The translations under genes were made by a program, and so were the position numbers. From Halobacteriales archaeon QH_6_64_20 (lineage in GTDB: Archaea; Halobacteriota; Halobacteria; Halobacteriales; Halococcaceae), in contig PXQR01000116.1 of the NCBI GenBank assembly GCA_003021235.1, positions 2,504 through 51,110 on the forward strand: a stretch of DNA of 48,607 nt. Direction: 5' to 3'. Under the pieces are notes generated by a model. It saw only the letters and a program-made list of their open reading frames with translations. It was not told where the DNA came from and ran no database searches. This document shows, in pieces, positions 7,703-16,142 of this stretch. Numbering within the stretch: position 1 is the first letter of the stretch; each line of letters begins with the position of its first letter.

Positions 7703-9430
7703 ATGTCGGACGACGACTCGATGACGACCCTGTTGGTCGGTCTCGACGCGGCCTGTGCCCCGGTACTCGATCCGCTGTTCGAGAACGAGCGTCTCCCACA
7801 CCTCCGATCGATCGTCGAGGGAGGCGCGAGCGGCCCGCTCGAATCCCAGATTCCCCCCTGGACCGCGAGCGCGTGGCCCTCCCTGTTCACGGGAACGAAC
7901 CCCGGCAAACACGGCGTGTTCGGCTTCTTAGCGTTCGAGGGCTACGACTGGGACGTCGTGAACGCGACCGACGTCCGCGAGCACGCACTTTGGGAACTAC
8001 TCGATACCCAGGGGAAATCGAGCGTCGTCGTGAACGTCCCGGTGACTCACCCCCCACGACCTTTCTCGGGGGCACTGCTCCCAGGATACACTGCACCCGA
8101 AGAGCCCGCCTGCCATCCTGAAGGCTTGCTCGATGACGTCCGCGAGGCAATCGGTGACTACCGGATCTACCCGCCCCACGAGGGAGCCGCCGACGTCGAC
8201 ACCGACACGAAGATCGCCGAGTACCGCGATCTCGTGGGGATGCGCGGCGCGGCGTTTCGCTATCTCATAGAGCGCTTCGCGCCCGACTTCGGATTCGTCC
8301 AGTTCCAGGCCACCGATACCGTCTTTCACGAATGCGAGGGCGACCGACGGGCGGTGCGGGCGGTCTACGAGGCAGTCGACGAGGAGGTAGGGGAGGTGCT
8401 CGACTCCTGTGATCCGGACACCGTGATCGTCGCGAGCGACCACGGGATCGGCGAGTACGGCGGCTACGGCTTCCGGGCGAACACCTTTCTCGACGAGCAG
8501 GGGTATCTGACGACCCAAAGCGGCGGCGAGGGAATGCCGACGTGGGTCACCGCGCGCGACACACGGCTCAAAACCGGCGAGACCGCGACCGCGACCGGGA
8601 CCGGGACCGGGACCGGAACCGAAACCGACGCCGAACCGGCGGGACCGACGCCGGTCGAGCGCGCCATCGTGCTCGCGGCGCGGGCCGGTCTCACGACCCA
8701 GCGGATCACGAAGGTCCTGGAGACGTTCGGCCTCCTCGACGTTGCGCTTCGCTACCTCCCGCAGGGGATCGGCCGCGCGGGTACCGAACAGGTCGACTTC
8801 CCAGCCTCGTGGGCGTACGTACGGGACGCGATCGAACTCGGCGTTCGGCTCAACGTCGCCGGTCGGGAACCCGCGGGCGTCGTCCCCGAAGCCGAGTACG
8901 AGACCGTCCGCGAGGACCTCATCGACCGCCTCTCGGGACTCGAAACGCCCGACGGCGACCCCCTGTTCGAGACCGTCGGCCCGCGCGAGGACTTCTTCCA
9001 CGGACTCGAAAGCCACCGTGCCGTCGATATCGTCACCGTCCCCGCCGGCTTCGAGCACTCGCTGTCGACACACCTGGGGAGTCCCGCGTTCGACGAGCCG
9101 AGCGAACCTTACGATCACAAACGGAACGGGATCGTCGCCGCTCGGGGCGGGGCTGTCGATTCCGACGCCGACCTCGATGGCGCACACCTGTTCGACGTCG
9201 CGCCGACGGTGCTCGCGACGCTCGGGGTCCCGGCCGGCGAGCGGATGGACGGTCGGGTGCTTCCGATCGCCGAGTCGGTCGGCGAGACGGCCTATCCCGA
9301 CCTCATCCGGCGCGGAGCCCGAAAGCGATCGTCCCGAAGGCGACCGTCCACGACTCCGAGCGATCGTGGGCGAACCAACTATCGGCTAGCTACCGCCTGG
9401 CAACCGGAAACGACTTATCACGGCTGCTGA
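7703..9430 (+). CDS. Alkaline-phosphatase-superfamily enzyme (type I phosphodiesterase/nucleotide pyrophosphatase-like)
   Basis: 575 residues. Metal and nucleophile motifs of the superfamily are visible in order: LLVGLDAAC (first Asp), PPWTASAWPSLFTGTNPGKHG (nucleophile Thr and following His/Gly), ATDTVFHEC (Asp/His), VIVASDHGIG (Asp-His), and a C-terminal His near HSLSTHLGS. Enzymes of this group hydrolyse or transfer phospho- or sulfo-linked groups. No signal peptide is evident, so the protein is cytoplasmic or peripheral. A (ACCGGG)n-type repeat at 8581-8632 encodes a Thr/Gly run at about residues 293-310, between the two metal-site blocks. The last 40 or so residues turn Arg/Ser-rich and look less conserved, so the true C-terminus may be altered. 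It is followed 25 nt later by the FemAB-like gene, probably in one operon. Confidence 0.85.
   Translation: MSDDDSMTTLLVGLDAACAPVLDPLFENERLPHLRSIVEGGASGPLESQIPPWTASAWPSLFTGTNPGKHGVFGFLAFEGYDWDVVNATDVREHALWELLDTQGKSSVVVNVPVTHPPRPFSGALLPGYTAPEEPACHPEGLLDDVREAIGDYRIYPPHEGAADVDTDTKIAEYRDLVGMRGAAFRYLIERFAPDFGFVQFQATDTVFHECEGDRRAVRAVYEAVDEEVGEVLDSCDPDTVIVASDHGIGEYGGYGFRANTFLDEQGYLTTQSGGEGMPTWVTARDTRLKTGETATATGTGTGTGTETDAEPAGPTPVERAIVLAARAGLTTQRITKVLETFGLLDVALRYLPQGIGRAGTEQVDFPASWAYVRDAIELGVRLNVAGREPAGVVPEAEYETVREDLIDRLSGLETPDGDPLFETVGPREDFFHGLESHRAVDIVTVPAGFEHSLSTHLGSPAFDEPSEPYDHKRNGIVAARGGAVDSDADLDGAHLFDVAPTVLATLGVPAGERMDGRVLPIAESVGETAYPDLIRRGARKRSSRRRPSTTPSDRGRTNYRLATAWQPETTYHGC
8581..8632 (+). 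repeat. In-frame hexanucleotide microsatellite within the phosphodiesterase gene
   Basis: Units of GACCGC/GACCGG run through this stretch, with three consecutive perfect ACCGGG units in the middle and decayed units at both ends. It encodes alternating Thr-Ala/Thr-Gly followed by Thr-Glu. Because the unit is 6 nt, changes in copy number would lengthen or shorten the protein loop without shifting the frame. Confidence 0.75.
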
Positions 9431-9455
9431 AAGGTGAGTCCGTCCCCGAGCAACG

Positions 9456-10529
9456 ATGAGTGACGCCACGGTATCAGTACACGAAACGATCGACGACCTG
9501 AACGCGAACCAGTGGAACAACGTCGTCCACGGGTCGAAGCTGGGAAGCGTCTTTCATCGCTACGAGTGGCTCCGCGCGATCGAACGCGGCCTCGGCCGGC
9601 CGGCGCGACACGTCGTCGTCGCGAAGAAGGGCAATCCGGTGGCGCTGTTCCCGAACTTCCTCGATCCGATCGACCTCCCGGTCGACTCGGTTCCGGCGGT
9701 CGGGTCGGTCGCCGACCGATTGGGGCTCCGGCGGCTCGTCTCGATCGCGCCGGGGTTCGGCGGGCCGCTCGTCACGTCGAGCGAACGCGAGTACTTACCT
9801 GTGGTGTTCGAAGCGCTCGCCGAGGCCTGTGGTAGCGAGGCGACCTATCACGCAGTGAAGACCGATAGTGTCGGCTATACCAGGTACGGCAAGTTCCTCG
9901 CGGGGGAGGGGTACGACGCCCGACTGCTCAACTGCCGGTTCGTGCTCGATCTCGACGCCGCGTTCGACGACCTCGTCGACGGAATGGACAAGACGCGCCG
10001 ACGCGCGCTCCGGCGCGCGCGCGAACAGGACTACGAGGTCGAGTCGACGCCGATGACCGAGGCGGTCGCAGCCGACGTCTACCCGGCCTACCGAAAGAAC
10101 ATGGAGCGGATCGGTGGGGGTATCCACCCGCGATCGTTTTTCGAGCGCCTCGCAGCGGAGATGACGGACCGGCTCCGCGTGTTCACCGCCCGCGTCGACG
10201 GCGAGACGGTCGGCCGGTACGTCCATGTCCTTGACGACGAGCGATCGGCGATCCAGTACTTCTTCTCGGCGATCCCCGACGAGGGCGACCTCGAACGATC
10301 CCCGTCGGAACTACTGCATGGCGGCGCGATCGAATGGGCGATGGACGAGGGATACTCCCGCTACGACTTCGGCGCGACGGGAGCCGATTTCACCGACGGC
10401 GTCTTCCGGTACAAACAGCAGTACGGCGGCCGGATCGTCCCGGCGGTCACCTGGCAGAAGGGCTACGCCCCCCTGAAGTGGAACGCGTTCAAACTCGGTC
10501 GGCGGGCCTACCAGCGAGCGAACTACTGA
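9456..10529 (+). CDS. FemAB/GNAT-like transferase (CelD/BioF2-type acyl- or aminoacyltransferase)
   Basis: 357 residues. The paired-GNAT architecture is visible: VFHRYEWLRAIE near the N-terminus, APGFGGPLV in the first half, MDKTRRRALRRAREQDYEVE at the hinge, then HPRSFFERLAAEM, TVGRYVHVLDD, LLHGGAIEWAMDEGYSRYDFGATG and GVFRYKQQYGG in the second GNAT fold. These are the blocks seen in FemAB-like proteins of exopolysaccharide and cell-wall clusters. Cytoplasmic. A GGTGA-type ribosome binding site lies about 20 nt before the ATG, fitting an internal operon gene. It is followed 20 nt later by a broken paralogue. A role transferring an acyl or aminoacyl group to a glycan or lipid intermediate is likely from context; the substrate cannot be read from sequence. 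Confidence 0.87.
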   Translation: MSDATVSVHETIDDLNANQWNNVVHGSKLGSVFHRYEWLRAIERGLGRPARHVVVAKKGNPVALFPNFLDPIDLPVDSVPAVGSVADRLGLRRLVSIAPGFGGPLVTSSEREYLPVVFEALAEACGSEATYHAVKTDSVGYTRYGKFLAGEGYDARLLNCRFVLDLDAAFDDLVDGMDKTRRRALRRAREQDYEVESTPMTEAVAADVYPAYRKNMERIGGGIHPRSFFERLAAEMTDRLRVFTARVDGETVGRYVHVLDDERSAIQYFFSAIPDEGDLERSPSELLHGGAIEWAMDEGYSRYDFGATGADFTDGVFRYKQQYGGRIVPAVTWQKGYAPLKWNAFKLGRRAYQRANY

Positions 10530-10531
10530 GA

Positions 10532-10536
10532 GGAGG
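10532..10536 (+). promoter_or_regulatory. Shine-Dalgarno site of the second FemAB-like gene
   Basis: GGAGG lies 13 nt before the ATG at 10550, directly after the upstream stop codon. It fixes the start of the second FemAB-like gene and shows that it was translated as a downstream operon gene before it decayed. Confidence 0.5.
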
Positions 10537-10549
10537 ACCGAAAGCAGGG

Positions 10550-11447
10550 ATGAGCGTCGATATCGACATAGACAGGATCGATTCGGTCGCCGACTGGGAC
10601 CGGCTCGTAGAGCGCTCCGGGCAGGCCACCCCCTTTCACCGCTACGGCGCACTCTGCGCGCAGGCGACCCACACCGACGCGACGTGTCACTGCCTCGTCG
10701 GCTACAAGGGCCAGGAGCCCGTCGGCCTCTTCCCGGTGTTCGAACTCCAGCGGGGGCCGATCACCGGGGCCTTCTCGCCGCCGCCCTATCTCTGGATCCA
10801 CACCCTCGGGCCGGCGACGATCGAGCCGAACGGCCTGAATACCCGCACGGCAGAACGCCGCCGACGGGCCTTTATCGAGGACTGTCTCGACTGGATCGAC
10901 AGGGAAACCTCGCCGAAATTGCGACGAGTGACGACCGATCCGCGCTACGAGGACGTTCGGCCCTTCGCCTGGCGCGGGTTCGACGCGACGCCGGGCTATA
11001 GTTTGGCACCGCGCGCGCCGTTGCACGGGCTGGTCGTACTGCGCTCACTCGGTGAGTTCTTCGGCCTCGCCGGCATGCGCCTCGGCTTTGCGTTCGAGCG
11101 ACCTGTATCACGCGCTTCCCGAGGGTCGTGTCCGTCCGTACGTTTGCGAGGTAGACGGCGAGTTCGTCGGCGGCATCGTCACCGTCGAGGACGAGCGTAG
11201 CATCTATCGGTGGCAAGGAGCCGCGCGCCGCGACGCCGAGGCCCCGGTCAACGACCTGCTCGACTGGCGGATCATGCGCGACGCGATCGATCGTGGGCGT
11301 GCCCGCTACGACCTCGTCGGTGCCGGCACGCCCCGTATCAACCGGTACAAATCGAAGTTCGGTCCCGACCCCGTAGGCATCTACAACCTCGAACGCGACG
11401 CGTCCGGCATCGACACGTTGCTTCGCCTGTACCGCCGGATTCGGTGA
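10550..11447 (+). pseudogene. Broken FemAB/GNAT-like transferase (internal deletion plus frameshift)
   Basis: The N-terminal part reads from ATG 10550 in one frame (blocks TPFHRYGALC, GLFPVFELQ and LWIHTLGPATI). The C-terminal part (DLYHALPEGRVRPYVCEVDG, NDLLDWRIMRDAI, YDLVGAGTPRINRYKSKFG) reads in another frame, ending at 11447. The change of frame is near 11090-11105. The whole span is 898 nt, one more than a multiple of three. At about 299 codons it is some 58 codons shorter than the intact neighbour. The missing stretch is the hinge that should carry the Arg-rich block just before the second GNAT fold. Deletion plus frameshift makes a functional product very unlikely. A sequencing error could explain the frameshift but not the missing hinge. 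Confidence 0.8.
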
Positions 11448-11623
11448 GTCGCCATCGGTATCGTATCGATATCGTCGGTCGATCGGTTTTCATACCGATC
11501 GATGCCGTGCCCGCTGATTGATTCCGTGCCGACCTTCGCCGTGTCGATCGATCCCGTGCCGGCCGGGACCACCCGGATGGAAAAACGCCGAGCACGGGGG
11601 AGTCGGCCCCCAGGTCGGCGCGC

Positions 11624-13072
11624 TTACCGGTCGTCCTCGGGCAGGGTCGATCGACCGGACCCGTATCGCAGTCCTATCAGAACCGACACGATGATCAGCG
11701 TCAGGAGGACGAGGGCGAACAAGACTACGCTGCTCACCGTAATACTCAGCCCCAGCCCCAACCAGCCGTTCACGAAGTCCCCGATCGGACCGTCCCCTCC
11801 GGCGTCCGGCCCGCTATCGGGAGCCGACTCACCATCGGAAGCTGGCCCACTATCGGGACCCGGCAGGATGCCCGATACCTGGCTCGGCGGGGGCAAGGAG
11901 GCGGGCGCGCCGATACTGGGGGGGACGGCTGCCCGACTGTCGGCGTAGGAGTTGCCCCGCAGTCGGATGTTGTTGAACTCGGTCGGGTCAGCGTCGCTGG
12001 CGAAGCTCTCGGACTGTGAGCCGTTCTCCTCGGCCTGGTAGACCGCGGTGCCCCGTTCGATGCCGACGAACGCGTTGTTCGCGATAAGCGCGCCCTCGAC
12101 CGGTCCGAATCGGCCGTCGATCGTTATTGCCGGGTCGTCCATGACCTCACCGCCCCTGTCGCGCTCGTTCGACGGCGGGAGGAAGGTGTTGTTGACGATC
12201 TCGACGCGCTCGCCGCCGTGTGCGGGCTCGGTGCTACTGGCGGAGTGGACGTCGAAGGCGTGGTTCGGCCGACGCGGACCGACGACGTTGCCCTCGGCGC
12301 GATAGCCCGACTCGGTGTTCCGAACCGTCTGGATCGAGTGGCGGTTCGCATCGAAGTAGTTGTACTGGATCAGGGGGGACGACGACCATGAGGAGACCCC
12401 GTAGCCGAGGCTCGGGCTAGTGTTGTGGTGGATCGAGGAGAAGTAGACCCGACCACCCTCGACTTCCCTGAACTGGATACCGGCGTGCGTATAGCCGGCG
12501 ATCTCGGCGTTGTAGACGGTCGTGTTATCCCCCTGGGTAAGGATCCCGAAGGAGTTCGGCAGGTCCGGGCCGGACTCGCCGTAGATCGTGTTCGGGTTCG
12601 GCCCGATGAGCCGGAGTCCGGTGACGGTGGCGTTGTTACCCTCGATCGTGATCGTCGCCCCGTTCTCGTCGCCCCCCAAGCGAACGGTCCCGCCGCCCTC
12701 GCCGAAGCGCCCGCCGGCCGAGTAAAACGCGAGGTCGTCCTGCTCGAAGACGATCTCGTCCGGCTCGACGGTGATCGTCGTGTTCACCGGGACGAAGACG
12801 TTAGCACCGTCCGGCGCGGTCTCGGCGACACGGCGGAGGTCGGCCGCCGATCGGACGATGAAATCGGGGGCGAGTTGTGAAGTGCCGGTCGTCGTGTTCG
12901 CTGTGCTCGTCGTGTCTGTCGTATTCGTCGTGTTTGTCGTGTGCGTTACGTTCGTTCCATTAGCCGCCGGTTGCGCCGCTACCGCGCCCATCGTCCCCGC
13001 GATCACCGCCGCGGCGACTACGAGAACGAGCCCCCCCGCCGAACCCCGTCCGCTACTCCCGGTAGAACCCAT
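11624..13072 (-). CDS. Membrane-anchored right-handed parallel beta-helix surface protein
   Basis: 482 residues: N-terminal signal segment (about 13-34), a short Asn/Thr repeat with several N-x-T sequons (about 38-62), then a beta-helix domain from about 75 to 360. Typical rungs are visible (ATITIEGNNATVTGLRLIG, NTTVYNAEIAGYTHAGIQF, GRVYFSSIHHNTS, SPLIQYNYFDANRHSIQ, ERVEIVNNTFLPP, EGALIANNAFVG), as in pectate-lyase/NosD-like proteins. A Pro/Ser/Asp-rich spacer (about 380-425) leads to a C-terminal transmembrane helix (VLFALVLLTLIIVSVLIGL) and a short cytoplasmic tail. It is therefore probably tethered outside the cell and binds or modifies a carbohydrate. Catalytic residues are not identifiable by eye. 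It is a single gene, convergent with the FemAB operon. Confidence 0.85.
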   Translation of the reverse strand: MGSTGSSGRGSAGGLVLVVAAAVIAGTMGAVAAQPAANGTNVTHTTNTTNTTDTTSTANTTTGTSQLAPDFIVRSAADLRRVAETAPDGANVFVPVNTTITVEPDEIVFEQDDLAFYSAGGRFGEGGGTVRLGGDENGATITIEGNNATVTGLRLIGPNPNTIYGESGPDLPNSFGILTQGDNTTVYNAEIAGYTHAGIQFREVEGGRVYFSSIHHNTSPSLGYGVSSWSSSPLIQYNYFDANRHSIQTVRNTESGYRAEGNVVGPRRPNHAFDVHSASSTEPAHGGERVEIVNNTFLPPSNERDRGGEVMDDPAITIDGRFGPVEGALIANNAFVGIERGTAVYQAEENGSQSESFASDADPTEFNNIRLRGNSYADSRAAVPPSIGAPASLPPPSQVSGILPGPDSGPASDGESAPDSGPDAGGDGPIGDFVNGWLGLGLSITVSSVVLFALVLLTLIIVSVLIGLRYGSGRSTLPEDDR

Positions 13073-14239
13073 TGTAAGCTCTGTTCACCCGATTCGATAG
13101 GTGGCTACTCGCAAGTGTCGCTGCTACAATCGGTAAACACCGTCGGATCGAACTCGATAGTCGTCGTGTCTCACCGTATCGCTCCCACGCTCGACCGAGG
13201 AACGCGTTCGGGGGTCGCTCCCGTCGACGGTAGCGGGCATCGATCGGCCTCGCTCGCCGGAATCGAGCGATCGGTGCGACTACGATGACGACCGGATTCG
13301 AGGCGAGCGGAACCGGAGCAACCGAACCCGCGTCGCAGGGGTTCGGACGGCCGGATCGCCTGTGGGTCGTTCGATAGGAGCGACCGTCTCGCTCGTCGCC
13401 TCGCCTCGGAGGGCGACCCGGCCAGCAGTCGGCGCTGATCATAACGGTTCGGACATCGTGACGACGACGGTTCGAACGCCGCTACGATCGAGATCGGCCT
13501 GCTCGCTCGCTCGGGAACGAATGAACGTCCCGTCGAAGCGCCCGATCGAACCGCACTACTCCTATACTTTATGTACGAGCGCGAATATATGTCTGACATG
13601 TGGCTTGCAAACCGCGCTCCCGAGATGGGGTACAGGGATGGGATCATAGCGAGCGGTGTCGGGGTATTGTTCATCGCCGTTGTTCTCGGCGCTCTCGGCA
13701 CGCTCGTCGGTTGTGCCTCTCCGAGCGGAACCGCGAGCGGTAGACCCGCAGATCCGGACCCCGTACACACCTGGACGCGCTCGTCGTTGGAGCACGAGAT
13801 CTAGCGGAGAAACGAACGAAACGGACGAAACGGAGTCGAGCGACTCGAACCGCACTGCAACTCCGGATCGAACGTCAGGACCGGAGCGTGGAGCGTGCCA
13901 CGGAGGAGCACGAACGGCGCTTCGGCAGTACGACGGCGGCGCGCTCCGGATGTGGATACGCGCACACGTAGGACGACGACCGGCAGCCTATGCGTGACGA
14001 CCGACGGCCGATGGGCGTTCTCCCGCGGGGTGGTTCGGAACTCGTGGGAAGTCGTCGAGCAGTCCCTGTATCGCGTCGAAACTTCGGCGTTCGTTCGCCG
14101 GGCTCCGGCGATCGGGCGAGTTATGGGACGGCCTCACAAGCACTGTAGCAATGCGTTCGCGAAGAGCCCACCTCGTTCCGTCGGCACCGAAGGCGTCCGG
14201 ACAGCGACGAAAGTGGGGTCGTTCGCCTCGTTGCCCTCG
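13073..14239. other. 1.17-kb gene-poor region
   Basis: No frame here shows the acidic, third-position-GC-rich pattern of the neighbouring genes. The longest open stretches on both strands are Arg/Ser-rich and look like out-of-frame translations. The one element I would keep is a possible 71-codon membrane protein at 13589-13804. With the truncated and frameshifted genes just to the right, this looks like decayed DNA rather than a regulatory region. Confidence 0.55.
13589..13804 (+). CDS. Possible small single-pass membrane protein
   Basis: A 71-codon ORF from ATG 13589. An AT-rich CTATACTTTATG element starts about 27 nt upstream, which fits leaderless expression. The product has one strong hydrophobic segment (GIIASGVGVLFIAVVLGALG, about residues 18-37) closely followed by GCAS, then a Ser/Pro/Asp tail. 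The GCAS motif resembles a lipobox, but it sits at the end of a long helix and without charged residues typical of a signal peptide, so a transmembrane anchor is as likely. I recognise no family. An alternative in-frame ATG lies at 13571. Confidence 0.3.
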   Translation: MSDMWLANRAPEMGYRDGIIASGVGVLFIAVVLGALGTLVGCASPSGTASGRPADPDPVHTWTRSSLEHEI

Positions 14240-14755
14240 TTACCCGCATGACGGCAACGGACAACGGCCTCCCGAGGTCAAGGCGAGTCCGCACGGTGCT
14301 CCGGATACGCCGAGGAACGTCTCGTGCTGACCTGCGAACGAAGCCGTCGGGAAGTCTTCGGCGGTCGCCGACGAGCGAACCGCGTAGGAGGCGTCGCTAT
14401 CAGCACCGGTATCGAGCGCGTCGGTGATCGACTCTCCGATCGCTTCGTCGAACTCCCGCTCGCTCGTTCGCGAGCGGACTTCCTTCGCAGCCGTCGTGAG
14501 TTCGTCCGCATCGGCTGGATCGAGCCCTTCTAAGCGGTCGATAGCGTCTCGGATTTCCGGATCGTCGGTCAGCGCCCGGTACACGTCGGTCGTGACGACG
14601 AAGCCCGACGGTATCGGAAAGCCAGCCCCGACGAGTTCGCCCAAGTTCACTCCCTTGCCGCCCGCGAGCGTGAGGTCTTCCTCTCCGAGCGAGTCGAATC
14701 GCCGTACGTGTGCCATCGATTCCGTTGCCGTGTGATCGAAGTTCCGTTTGCTCAT
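14240..14755 (-). pseudogene. Truncated N-terminal fragment of a PEP synthase / PEP-utilising enzyme
   Basis: From ATG 14755 the reverse strand encodes the start of the ATP-grasp (PEP/pyruvate-binding) domain: GGKGVNLGELVGAGFPIPSG near residues 32-51, VRSSATAEDFPTASFAGQHE near 127-146, then FLGVSG. These match phosphoenolpyruvate synthase, PPDK and rifampicin-phosphotransferase-like enzymes, which are normally about 750-900 residues. Homology stops after about residue 152; the last 20 residues are unrelated and end in a stop at 14240. The rest of the ATP-grasp domain, the phospho-His domain and the PEP-binding barrel are absent from the next kilobase. It is a remnant left by a deletion. Confidence 0.75.
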
Positions 14756-14831
14756 TGGTACACCGGTTTTCCGTGTCGAGAGTTACTGGTCAGTGCCGTC
14801 GAGTACTGCCGGATCGGTTCATTCGAGCGGG

Positions 14832-15315
14832 TTACCGTTTTCCGTCTCCGTCCCCGTCGTCGTCGCTATCACTGTCGTCCCCAGCGGACTCGACGCCGTC
14901 GGCGGTCTCGGTCAGTCGCGTCGAGCACCAGTGACAGAACGTCAGGTCGTCGTCGAGCGGCCGGCCGCACTCCGGACAGGACCGCGTCGTTCCCTCGGTG
15001 TGTTCGCGTGCATGTATTAGGTAGTTGTTGAGCACCGCGAGCTGGTAGGCGTCGAGCGCGCTGGCCGCGCTGACGAGCATCAGCGGCGCGAGGTCGAGCA
15101 GCGTTCCCCACTCAGCGCCGCTGCCGGTCGCGAACGCCTCGACGGCGGTCTCGGGCACGAACAACACCGTCGTGCCCACCGCGATGGACGACCCAACCGA
15201 CCGCGCGAGTCCATCGGCGCAGGTACAGGTGTCCGAACCCCGTGCCGAGCGCCGCGAGGAGCACGGCGAGCCACGGTCGTTTCCCGGTCGTGTCTCGCTT
15301 CGTAGTAGACTAAAC
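14832..15315 (-). pseudogene. Frameshifted zinc-ribbon membrane protein
   Basis: The C-terminal part (from about 15179 down to 14832) encodes a membrane-associated segment (TVLFVPETAVEAF, APLMLVSAASALDAYQLA) and a zinc ribbon with CPEC and CHWC pairs, then an Asp-rich tail. The N-terminal part, with the expected KRPWLAVLLAALGTGFGHLY and RRWTRAVGW blocks, is present upstream but in a different frame. A single frameshift near 15185-15200 separates them. No ATG precedes the first block; a stop lies at about 15314, leaving only a GTG as a possible start. In haloarchaea such short multi-pass proteins with a C-terminal zinc ribbon are common and uncharacterised. Either a decayed gene or a one-base sequence error. 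Confidence 0.6.
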
Positions 15316-16142
15316 GTTCAGTACATACTTATTCTTTTCGCTACTCTCCCGACACGCTCATGTCGAGGTGGGGGTTCGGCTGAACGACCGATCGGGACGC
15401 CGCTCGACGGGGTTCCCCCGATAGCACCCGATCGCGCTCGGCGCGACCCTCTCGTAACGATCTTTGAACCCCGTCGGCAGACGCTCTCGGGGAAGACGCA
15501 CTGCGAGCAGTTCGCCCGTGGAGTCGAGCAGGGGACGTCAATCGAACCGTGGGGTCGTCCCGTTCGACGATCGAGACGGAACGGCACAGTGCTCGCTCCC
15601 GGTCGGCCCCTGTTTGCTCCGGTCGACCTACCGAGTGTCGGATGACCCCCCGCCGATCGTAACCGCTCGTGCCGGGTCGAGCGCGAGGGTCGTACGGCGG
15701 TGTTTCGTCTTCGAGCTCTTGCGATAGGGTCGTTTCCGTTCCGGTGACCCTCGTGAGTACGATCGCTCTAACGGTCGAGCAATACCTTACTCCGTGGACG
15801 ACGAGTACCGCGACGGCCGGTGGCTGTCGTCCTCGGTGAGAAGTGAATACAGTCGGGTTGCCTATTGACCTCCTATCGGGATCTTGCTGTATTCGAAGCC
15901 ATGACGGCTAACGGAAACCCCGAACGCTCACCTACTCCGGTTAACGAACACGCAACAGAACCGCACGGACTCGAAAGGTTGATAACCGTACCGACTGAGT
16001 GTTCATTCAAGATGCGACGATTTACATGGGAAGCCGCAACCGGGCTACGATTCGGTTCTCTCCGGAGTAGTACCGTCGATTCGTTCGATGCCGTCGATAC
16101 GGCGGGCTCCGATCTGTCCACGGTTGCGAGAGGCTTGCGATC
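15316..16142. other. Gene-poor region upstream of the large surface protein
   Basis: I see no convincing gene. One plus-strand ORF (15865-16146, or from ATG 15901) ends in a GTGA overlap with the start of the large surface protein. Its product has no recognisable motif and is less acidic than neighbouring proteins, so I treat it as leader or decayed DNA. A-rich sequence at 15316-15345 may have been the promoter of the broken zinc-ribbon gene. Confidence 0.45.

Noticed and set aside
7997-9187. A 396-codon reverse-strand frame opposite the phosphodiesterase
   Set aside because: The plus strand contains all AP-superfamily metal-site motifs in order; the antisense frame has none.
15318-15587. 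A reverse-strand 89-codon ORF with a CSQCVFPESVC stretch as a zinc-binding protein
   Set aside because: Only one pair of Cys is properly spaced, the rest is Arg/Ser-rich, and no promoter or partner motif supports it.
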